This document shows, one piece after another, positions 14,428 through 20,496 of a DNA stretch of 22,055 nt. Under the pieces are notes generated by a model. It searched no databases. It saw only the letters and a program-made list of their open reading frames with translations, and was not told the origin of the DNA. The position numbers and the translations under genes are program-made. The stretch is taken from contig CAKSCN010000018.1 in the NCBI GenBank assembly GCA_934444485.1, positions 1-22,055 of the forward strand. Reading direction: 5' to 3'. The stretch is from an uncultured Eubacteriales bacterium (lineage in GTDB: Bacteria > Bacillota > Clostridia > Oscillospirales > CAG-382). The stretch's first letter is position 1; every line of letters starts with the position of its first letter.

Positions 14428-15222
14428 ATGCTTAAATTTTCCGTATGTATCGACGCACTTTTAAAGGAGTATGACTTCGCCGACAGAATTAAGCGTTCAA
14501 AGGAACTCGGCTATTCGGCGGTTGAGTTCTGGTTTTGGAAAGATAAAGACACCGACCTTATTGCAAAGGCGTCAAGGGAGTACGGCGTGCCGATAGCGGG
14601 AATGTGTACCGACACAAAGCGTGAAAAGCCCGAGGGCTACCACGGTCCGCTGTACATGGAGGACACGGAGGAGTTCTGCCGCATAGCGAAGGATTCGGCG
14701 GACCTTGCGAAAAAAATGGGAGTCGGCACTCTTATCATGCAGACCGGCGACGAAAGGCTCGATATTCCCCGTGACGTTCAGCACGCAAACCTCGTCGTGA
14801 ACCTTCGCCGTGCCGCAAAAATATATGAGGACGCAGGCGTAACGCTTGTAGTCGAGCCGCTCAACACTCTTTACAATCACAGAGGCTATTACCTTTCCTC
14901 AAGCTATGAGGGATTCTCGATAATCAGAGAGGTTGACAGTCCCAACGTGAAGCTCCTTTACGACGTATACCACCAGCAGGTGACGGAGGGCAACCTCATA
15001 AACAATATCACCGACAACATCGACCTTATCGGTCATATCCATATTGCCGACGTGCCCGGCAGAGGCGCACCGGGTACGGGTGAAATAAACTGGAAAAATG
15101 TCTTCGCCGCTATCGAGAAGAGCGGATACGATAAGTACATAGGTCTCGAATACTTCACGGCAAGCCCCACGGAGAAAAGTCTCGAGAAGTTTGTCGAGGA
15201 TTTTTCCGAGTTCACACGGTAA
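14428..15222 (+). CDS. Hydroxypyruvate isomerase-like sugar isomerase (TIM barrel, xylose-isomerase-like)
   Basis: 264 residues from the ATG at 14428, seven bases after GGAGGT (14415-14420). An in-frame GTG at 14419 overlaps that site and is rejected. Family features are VVEPLN with Glu143, HRGYYL (151-156), LYDVYHQQ with Asp179/His182, and HIHIADVPGR followed by APGTGEINW (203-222) and LEYF with Glu241, consistent with a divalent-metal site. This is the Hyi/OtnI pattern, enzymes that interconvert hydroxypyruvate or 2-oxo-tetronate derivatives and aldehydes. No kinase, aldolase or dehydrogenase of that pathway is adjacent, so the true substrate is uncertain. Confidence 0.85.
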   Translation: MLKFSVCIDALLKEYDFADRIKRSKELGYSAVEFWFWKDKDTDLIAKASREYGVPIAGMCTDTKREKPEGYHGPLYMEDTEEFCRIAKDSADLAKKMGVGTLIMQTGDERLDIPRDVQHANLVVNLRRAAKIYEDAGVTLVVEPLNTLYNHRGYYLSSSYEGFSIIREVDSPNVKLLYDVYHQQVTEGNLINNITDNIDLIGHIHIADVPGRGAPGTGEINWKNVFAAIEKSGYDKYIGLEYFTASPTEKSLEKFVEDFSEFTR

Positions 15223-15226
15223 ATAT

Positions 15227-15435
15227 AATTGACAATTGACGATTGACGATTAAAAGAGTGGAGAGTACGAAAGCGGAGCTTTCGTCAGAGTGAAGAGTGG
15301 AGTTGACGTTGAAAAACTGCTTTGCCGTTTTTCTTCATTAATTTTACAGTGCGGATTTTGAGCTTGGCGGTAAAAGGTAAATGCTTGGAGAAAAAGAGAA
15401 ACTGATGCCTCAGGCGATTGACGATTGACAATTAC
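15227..15435. repeat. Two tracts of a 7-bp tandem repeat (RATTGAC) flanking about 160 bp
   Basis: Tract one (15227-15247) is AATTGAC, AATTGAC, GATTGAC followed by GATTA. Tract two (15416-15435) is GATTGAC, GATTGAC followed by AATTA. Both are in the same orientation. Between them are a perfect 8-bp-arm hairpin (ACGAAAGC-GGA-GCTTTCGT, 15267-15285) and a 7-bp-arm hairpin (GAAAAAC/GTTTTTC, 15311-15333) that ends in T-rich sequence and could terminate the isomerase transcript. The segment between has no coding potential that I can see. It may be a small non-autonomous repeat element or the remains of one. Confidence 0.6.
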
Positions 15436-15445
15436 ATACAGACGT

Positions 15446-15481
15446 AAAAAAGAGCCCAAGCATCCAAGCCGAGGCTCTTTT
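15446..15481. terminator. Bidirectional terminator
   Basis: The 9-bp stem AAAAGAGCC/GGCTCTTTT (15448-15456 with 15473-15481) has A-rich and T-rich flanks, so it works on both strands. It lies between the plus-strand isomerase and the minus-strand membrane-protein gene. Confidence 0.8.
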
Positions 15482-15495
15482 CTGTATTTCCGGAC

Positions 15496-15531
15496 AAAAA
15501 GTAAAAGGGGAGAACATAAGCGTCCCCCCTT
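15496..15531 (-). terminator. Terminator of the rlmB / membrane-protein unit
   Basis: On the minus strand, an AAGGGG-type stem pairs with TCCCCTT (15531-15523 with 15511-15505, one or two unpaired G residues) and is followed by TTACTTTTT. It begins 9 bases after the stop codon of the minus-strand gene. Confidence 0.7.
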
Positions 15532-15539
15532 GAGAGTGT

Positions 15540-18137
15540 TTATTTGTAGAACCTCGATATAACCGCAATCGGCACAAGCCAGAAGAGCTGTATCAGAAGT
15601 ACAAACAGCGAGTTCACTATGTGTACCGTGCCGGCAGGGTTCATGAAGTTGAGAGCAAACAACGCTATCGGAATGACAAAGCCGAATACCGTTCCCATCG
15701 CCTTGACGATGCTGTTTACCTTTATCGTGCGTCCGAGTCTGTCGCAGAGAATGTAGGTCTTGAGGAAGTTGTGAATGCCCGAAAGGGAGATGATACCCGA
15801 GTCTATGTTCTTCGAGGTTGAGGGCAGACTTCCTATTCCGGAACCCTTGACAACGCTTATCTTGTGGTTCTTTCCTCTGAGGTTGGAGAGAAGAATGTCG
15901 TTGTTTATGCAGGGGTCGGCGGTTCTCACGGATACGCAGATGTCGGCGTCGTTGAGTCCCGAGAGGATTGTCTCAAACTGCGGATTTATCGCATACTTTA
16001 TGTAGAACTTCGCAACCGTCTCGTTGTTCTTTACCATGTAAAGAATGCTTCCGAGAGAGGAGATGTAGGAGTTGTCAACCGAATCCTCGTAGCACGCAAA
16101 GCCGTTCGCACGGAGAAATGCGCTTGTTGCAAGAAGATACTCGTTCTTTCCGATCGCCGCCTTTATGGCGTCGGGGTAAACGGCGAGAATCTCAACGTTG
16201 TCGAGGTCGCTTCTGTCATAAGTAACCGCCTTTGCGAATACGTTTGAAAGAGGTCCGCCGAGCTTCTTGGAAATAAACGCAATGTCGAGAATAGCGCTGT
16301 CGAGAGCGGTGTTTCCGTAAACACGGATGCTTGAAACACGAACGTCCTTGGGCGGGAACACCTCGGTGTCTTCAAACGAGATTACCGATACGTTTTCGTA
16401 TTCCTCGTGTACGTTCTGACCGACTATCGCACAGTTGTGACGGCTTGCCTTCTTCGCAAGAAGATAACGGGGAAGAGCCGCCGCAAGATAAGTGCCGAAC
16501 GATATCGACGAAAGGAATATAACGAGTGCCGACGTGAGCGCAACATAGAGGTCAAACGTGCTGAATACGTAAACCGCCGCACCGACCGCAAGAGATACGA
16601 AGAACGACAACGCACACTTCACGCCGAAGCCGTTCTCGCACTTGGGAACAGTTTCGTTTCTGGAGGTGAAGTTTAAGTACTTTTCGCCCTTCTGAATGGT
16701 GAACGCCTTGGAACCTGCGGTCATGTACTCCTGGAAGGGAGCGCAGTCGTCGCCCGTCGGGTCAAGTTCAACGGAGCCGTACTTCGACGCCGGAGACGCC
16801 GCTATTCTGAACGAAAGGTAATCCGACGTGGATTTGTAGTAATCGTAGAGAGAAACGAGGAACAGCGCAAAACAGCCGACCGAGCCGAAGGTGTAAACCT
16901 CGTCATTGCCCTTGCAGGTAACGGCACCGTATACCGAATACGCAGTTATCATGAGCGTCATCACAAGAGTGACGCACTCGGGAGAACCGAACCTGTCGTA
17001 AAGGTCAACCGCACCCTCGATAAGCTTGTCGAGCGCACACATAGCCGCAAAGAACATTATCTGAAGGTCAACCAGTATGTAAACCGCACTGTAGGTTCCG
17101 GGCTTGAGGAAGTCCGATATGGGGAAGAAGTTCGCACTGAGCGAATAGAGAATCGAAAGGAGGAAGAAGAAGCCCGTTCCGATAACCGAGAGAAGCGCAA
17201 GTCGTGACTTTTTGAACATGAAGCCGAGAGAGCGGTTAATGCCCTGCTCGGAGGAAAAGTCCGCCTCTTCACGGTGAAGTATCTCGTTCGCCGCCGCACG
17301 CTTCGACTGCTTTTTCTTGCCGTTTCCGTAGCCGTCGCCGTCACGCACTATGGGGTTGCTGCCGGTCGTCGAGCCGAAGAGCGTTTCAAGTCCGCTCTTG
17401 ACCTTTTCGCCGGCGTCGTTTCCTATGTTTTCTTTTGCACTGTTGAAAGCCTCACTTTCGGGCGTTATCTTGCCGTCCTGCTTGGCTTCGCTCTCAAATT
17501 CGTCGAAGCCGACGTCCGCAAACATCGGATCTCTTTCGCCGTCCTCGCCGAAGAGTGCGTTTCTGTCAACCGTACCCGTGCCGGCGGTGCTTTCATCTTC
17601 GGCCTTTGCCGTCGGAAGCTCCTCGCCGACCTCGTACACGTCCTCAGGCTCCGACTCCGCTTCATCCGCACCGTATATGCGCACGTCATCTGCGTCTTCG
17701 TCCTCTTTGTCGGCAGATACCTTGTCGGTCGTGCCGGTAATTTCGTTTATTGCGTCAAAAAGCTCCTTTACGGAGTGAGTTCCCGTTATCTTTACCGTCT
17801 CTCCGGTCTCTCCGACTGCGGACGTCGTACCGAATACGACGGTGTTTCCGGCGTCGGGGCTGTCGTTCTTTTTACCGTTGTTCGACAGAGTATCGCTCGG
17901 CGTGTTTCCCTTGACGACCACCTCGTCGAACAAAGCCTTTACCTCAGCTTCTTTTCCGGCAAGGTAATCCGCCTCATCCGGCGCCGCTTTTGCCGACGGC
18001 TCGGACTTTACGGAAGAAGCGTATTCGGCGAGAATACTGTCGATTGAAAACTCCGATGTTTTGGCTTTGGCGCCGCCGTCCGCATTGCCGTCCTCCGATA
18101 CACCCGACGCACCGGTAAGCTTCTCGTTATCGCTCAT
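15540..18137 (-). CDS. Predicted pseudo-P-type ATPase: membrane protein with P-type ATPase layout but without catalytic motifs
   Basis: 865 residues, with AAAGGA upstream of the ATG and 45 bp downstream of rlmB. Residues 1-300 are acidic, low-complexity and probably disordered, with short motifs such as EFSIDSILAEYAS (29-41) and a repeated VKxLFD (66-71, 123-128). Hydrophobic segments follow at about 313-337, 350-375, 388-407, 418-434, 507-526, 529-556, 813-831 and 839-860. The stretch ALPRYLLAKKASRHN (554-568) then VSVISFEDTEVF (583-594) copies the M4-to-P-domain junction of P-type ATPases, but the phosphorylated DKTGT reads E589-D-T-E-V. The HPLA-type motif reads GGPLSNVF (627-634). The GDGxND hinge reads GSGIGS (765-770), followed by the usual ADVVL-like helix (IDSGIISLSGIHNFL). 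I infer a catalytically dead relative with a structural or sensing role. No transport substrate can be named. Confidence 0.7.
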   Translation of the reverse strand: MSDNEKLTGASGVSEDGNADGGAKAKTSEFSIDSILAEYASSVKSEPSAKAAPDEADYLAGKEAEVKALFDEVVVKGNTPSDTLSNNGKKNDSPDAGNTVVFGTTSAVGETGETVKITGTHSVKELFDAINEITGTTDKVSADKEDEDADDVRIYGADEAESEPEDVYEVGEELPTAKAEDESTAGTGTVDRNALFGEDGERDPMFADVGFDEFESEAKQDGKITPESEAFNSAKENIGNDAGEKVKSGLETLFGSTTGSNPIVRDGDGYGNGKKKQSKRAAANEILHREEADFSSEQGINRSLGFMFKKSRLALLSVIGTGFFFLLSILYSLSANFFPISDFLKPGTYSAVYILVDLQIMFFAAMCALDKLIEGAVDLYDRFGSPECVTLVMTLMITAYSVYGAVTCKGNDEVYTFGSVGCFALFLVSLYDYYKSTSDYLSFRIAASPASKYGSVELDPTGDDCAPFQEYMTAGSKAFTIQKGEKYLNFTSRNETVPKCENGFGVKCALSFFVSLAVGAAVYVFSTFDLYVALTSALVIFLSSISFGTYLAAALPRYLLAKKASRHNCAIVGQNVHEEYENVSVISFEDTEVFPPKDVRVSSIRVYGNTALDSAILDIAFISKKLGGPLSNVFAKAVTYDRSDLDNVEILAVYPDAIKAAIGKNEYLLATSAFLRANGFACYEDSVDNSYISSLGSILYMVKNNETVAKFYIKYAINPQFETILSGLNDADICVSVRTADPCINNDILLSNLRGKNHKISVVKGSGIGSLPSTSKNIDSGIISLSGIHNFLKTYILCDRLGRTIKVNSIVKAMGTVFGFVIPIALFALNFMNPAGTVHIVNSLFVLLIQLFWLVPIAVISRFYK

Positions 18138-18182
18138 GCTTATACATTCCTTTCGGTTTTGTTTGTCTGATGTTTTTGTACT

Positions 18183-19094
18183 TTACTCGGAAATACCGCG
18201 CTGTCTGAGTGCCTCGTAAAGGAGTACGGCAGCCGCCGTCGAAACGTTGAGGGAGTTTACCTTTCCCCTCATCGGTATCGAAACTATGTAGTCGCACTGC
18301 TTCTTGACAATGTCCGAAATTCCGTTTTCCTCACTGCCCAAAACTATGGCGCAGGGAAGATCGAACTCCGCTTTTTCGTAATTCTGACCGTCCGCCTCCG
18401 CACCGAATATCCAAAGTCCCTTGTCCTTGAGCTTGCGGAGTGTGTCTGCGACGTTCGAGCATTTTGCCGCCGCAAGGTGTTCAACCGCTCCTGCCGACGC
18501 TTTGACGACAGCCGGAGTGATGCCTGCCGCACGACGCTTCGGAATGATTATGCCGTGCGCACCCGCACCCTCGGCGCACCTGATTATCGCACCAAGATTA
18601 TGCGGATCGGAAACACCGTCGCACACAACCACAAGCGGCTTTTCGCCACGTTCTTCGGCAATTGCGAGAATGTCGTCTATCGTCACATACTCTTTCTCTG
18701 ACGCAATGGCGACAATTCCCTGATGCTGTTCGTAGCCGCAGAGTGCGTCAAGCTTCGGCTTCTCGACTTCGATTATCGGAATGCCCCGCTTTATGCTCTC
18801 CGCAACAAGAACCGTTATCGAACCCTCACGTTCACCGGCTCTGACGAAGATTTTTTCAATGTCACGCCCGGATTTGAGAAGCTCTCTCACTGCGTTTCTG
18901 CCGGGAACGGCGCCGTTTGCGATTTCTTCGTCACGGTTTGTTTCCGCCCTTTCGGGACGTGAAGAAGACTTCGCCGACCTCGGCGCACCTTTGCCGAACG
19001 AACCGCCCTTTGCGTAACCGCCCTTTTTCTGCGAGCCGAACCTCGCACCTCGGTTTTCCGAACCGTATTTCTTATCCGATTTGCTGTAACCCAT
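18183..19094 (-). CDS. rlmB: SpoU/TrmH-family 23S rRNA 2'-O-methyltransferase (RlmB-like)
   Basis: 303 residues. The SPOUT knotted fold is marked by motif 1 (DPHNLGAIIRCAEGAGAHG, 163-181, with Asn166 and Arg172), motif 2 (VLGSEENGI, 251-259) and motif 3 (IPMRGKVNSLNVSTAAAVLL, 273-292). An RNA-binding substrate domain (GRNAVRELLKSGRDIEKIFV) precedes it. The family methylates ribose in 23S rRNA, G2251 in E. coli. The first 55 residues form a Gly/Ser/Lys/Arg-rich basic tail, an added RNA-binding-like extension. The ribosome binding site (GAAAGAGA) is modest. It is the first gene of a two-gene minus-strand unit. Confidence 0.93.
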   Translation of the reverse strand: MGYSKSDKKYGSENRGARFGSQKKGGYAKGGSFGKGAPRSAKSSSRPERAETNRDEEIANGAVPGRNAVRELLKSGRDIEKIFVRAGEREGSITVLVAESIKRGIPIIEVEKPKLDALCGYEQHQGIVAIASEKEYVTIDDILAIAEERGEKPLVVVCDGVSDPHNLGAIIRCAEGAGAHGIIIPKRRAAGITPAVVKASAGAVEHLAAAKCSNVADTLRKLKDKGLWIFGAEADGQNYEKAEFDLPCAIVLGSEENGISDIVKKQCDYIVSIPMRGKVNSLNVSTAAAVLLYEALRQRGISE

Positions 19095-19150
19095 ATTTAT
19101 TTCTCTTTCATTTTGTGATGTAACTTATGATATAACTATACCTATTATGT

Positions 19151-19179
19151 ATTATAACACAACTCGACACTTTTGTACA
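19151..19179 (-). promoter_or_regulatory. Promoter of rlmB
   Basis: On the minus strand, -35 TGTACA (19179-19174, 4 of 6 to consensus), 17-bp spacer, -10 TATAAT (19156-19151). Transcription should start near 19144, giving a leader of about 50 bases. Confidence 0.75.
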
Positions 19180-19203
19180 TAGCATTTTTGACGAAAACAT
19201 AAT

Positions 19204-19291
19204 TGTTTACATTTGTGAAACATTTCACGTAACAAACGACGTATAACGACAGGATTTTTGTGCCGACAGAGGTAAAATGTAGCGTGAAACA
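19204..19291. promoter_or_regulatory. parS-like half sites upstream of the ParB/Noc gene
   Basis: The parS consensus is TGTTTCACGTGAAACA. Here GTGAAACA (19215-19222) is followed directly by TTTCACGT (19223-19230), the two halves in swapped order, making a GTGAAA/TTTCAC palindrome. TGTTTAC lies at 19204-19210, and CGTGAAACA at 19283-19291. Full parS is not present. Placement just before the ParB-family gene suggests autoregulation or a degenerate loading site. No clear plus-strand promoter was found here. TATAAC at 19242-19247 is only a weak -10 candidate. Confidence 0.5.
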
Positions 19292-19322
19292 ACACACAGC
19301 AACCGAAAGAGGGAGTGATACA

Positions 19323-20294
19323 ATGCCGTTCGGATTCTTTAAAACGGCGAAAAAGCCCCACGAGATGCCGCACGCCGACGCCGTGGACGAAACACGGATA
19401 GTGAATATAAGTCCTAAGCTCATCTCACCGAACCCGTCACAGCCGAGATGCGATTTCGACGCCGACGCAATAGTTTCGCTTGCCGACAGCATATCGAAGT
19501 ACGGCTTCATTCAGCCGCTCTGCGTGAGGGTGAGCGAGGAGGGGACGTATGAGCTTATCGCAGGCGAACGCAGGCTTCGTGCCGCAAAGCTTCTGGGACT
19601 CGAGCGTGTGCCGTGTATCGTCGTACCCCGAGGGACAGACCGCAAACGCTCGGCGGAGCTTGCCATCGTCGAGAACATACAGAGGGAAAACCTTAACTTT
19701 TTCGAGCAGGCCGCCGCCATTCGAGAGCTTATGTACCTCTGCTCATACACCCAGACAGAAGCGGCGGAACGCCTTTCACTTTCGCAGTCGGCGGTCGCCA
19801 ACAAACTGCGCCTGTTGAAGCTCGGAAAGAGCGAACGTGCCGCCGTGCTTGCCGCAAAGCTCACCGAACGCCATGCCAGGGCGCTTCTTGCCGCACCACA
19901 GGAGAAGCGTATGACGATAATCACGCTTGCTTCGGAGCTATCTCTCGGAGTCGCACAGACCGAGTGCCTCGCAAGGTTTGCCGCCGACAATGATGACTGC
20001 GACGACGCCTCTCTCGAGAGTGAAGCAAAGCGCATAAAGTGCCGTGCGGAGACCGCATATAATAATAGGAAGAAAAGTGCGCAGCCCGACGCAAAACGTG
20101 AGTGCGGAAGCAAACCGAGGGTGAAAATCGCCGTGCGTGACCTCGGCTTGTTCGTGAACTCCTTTGAACACCTTGCGGAGCTTGCCGAAAAGACCGGTGC
20201 CGTCGTCGAGAAGAGCATAGATGAGACGGGAGAGGGCGTGGAATTCCGCATGAGGATAATTCCGAACACCTCGGGTGACAGTGCCGATATGTGA
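19323..20294 (+). CDS. ParB/Spo0J/Noc-family DNA-binding protein
   Basis: 323 residues from the ATG at 19323, which has GAGGGAG 9-10 bp upstream. An in-frame ATG/GTG-type start further upstream is not preceded by such a site. The N-terminal ParB/Srx domain shows the CTP-binding signatures of the family: GERRLRAAK (81-89) and ENIQRENLNFFEQA (117-130). The helix-turn-helix follows (YTQTEAAERLSLSQSAVANKLRLLKL, starting at about 142), then a linker and a C-terminal dimerisation-like region. ParB proteins load at parS as CTP-gated clamps. Noc is a paralogue acting in nucleoid occlusion. No parA lies beside it, which favours a Noc-like or orphan ParB role. The upstream half sites look more like parS than like the Noc site ATTTCCCGGGAAAT. 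Confidence 0.88.
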   Translation: MPFGFFKTAKKPHEMPHADAVDETRIVNISPKLISPNPSQPRCDFDADAIVSLADSISKYGFIQPLCVRVSEEGTYELIAGERRLRAAKLLGLERVPCIVVPRGTDRKRSAELAIVENIQRENLNFFEQAAAIRELMYLCSYTQTEAAERLSLSQSAVANKLRLLKLGKSERAAVLAAKLTERHARALLAAPQEKRMTIITLASELSLGVAQTECLARFAADNDDCDDASLESEAKRIKCRAETAYNNRKKSAQPDAKRECGSKPRVKIAVRDLGLFVNSFEHLAELAEKTGAVVEKSIDETGEGVEFRMRIIPNTSGDSADM

Positions 20295-20388
20295 GTATTA
20301 TTGAAAATCATCACGGCGTTTGGGCAATATACACAAAATTGAACACGATTTTTTTACACATTGCACCGAATATTCTTCCGAAAAAGAC

Positions 20389-20417
20389 TTGCTTTTTTTC
20401 TCGAATTGTTGTATAAT
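20389..20417 (+). promoter_or_regulatory. Promoter of the secreted SGNH hydrolase gene
   Basis: -35 TTGCTT (20389-20394), 17-bp spacer, -10 TATAAT (20412-20417). Transcription should start near 20424, about 73 bases before the ATG. Confidence 0.82.
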
Positions 20418-20437
20418 GTATCTGTGTAATATTGGAT

Positions 20438-20464
20438 GGGTGTCTCTGTCCATGCAGAGCGCCC
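20438..20464 (+). other. Hairpin in the leader of the SGNH hydrolase mRNA
   Basis: GGGTGTCTCTG (20438-20448) pairs with CAGAGCGCCC (20455-20464) through about ten positions, with one bulge and two G-U pairs, around a six-base loop. It lies near the expected 5' end and has no T-run, so an mRNA-stabilising role is more likely than termination. Confidence 0.5.
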
Positions 20465-20496
20465 GAAACACAAATACAATTAAAGGAGACAGAAAC

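Noticed and set aside
15227..15435. CRISPR array
   Set aside because: The repeats are 7 bp, tandem and without spacers of regular length, and no cas gene is present.
17274..18047. Plus-strand open frame of about 257 codons opposite the acidic tail of the membrane protein
   Set aside because: It is a mirror of the low-complexity minus-strand coding sequence, has no ribosome binding site and reads as Arg/Val-rich nonsense.
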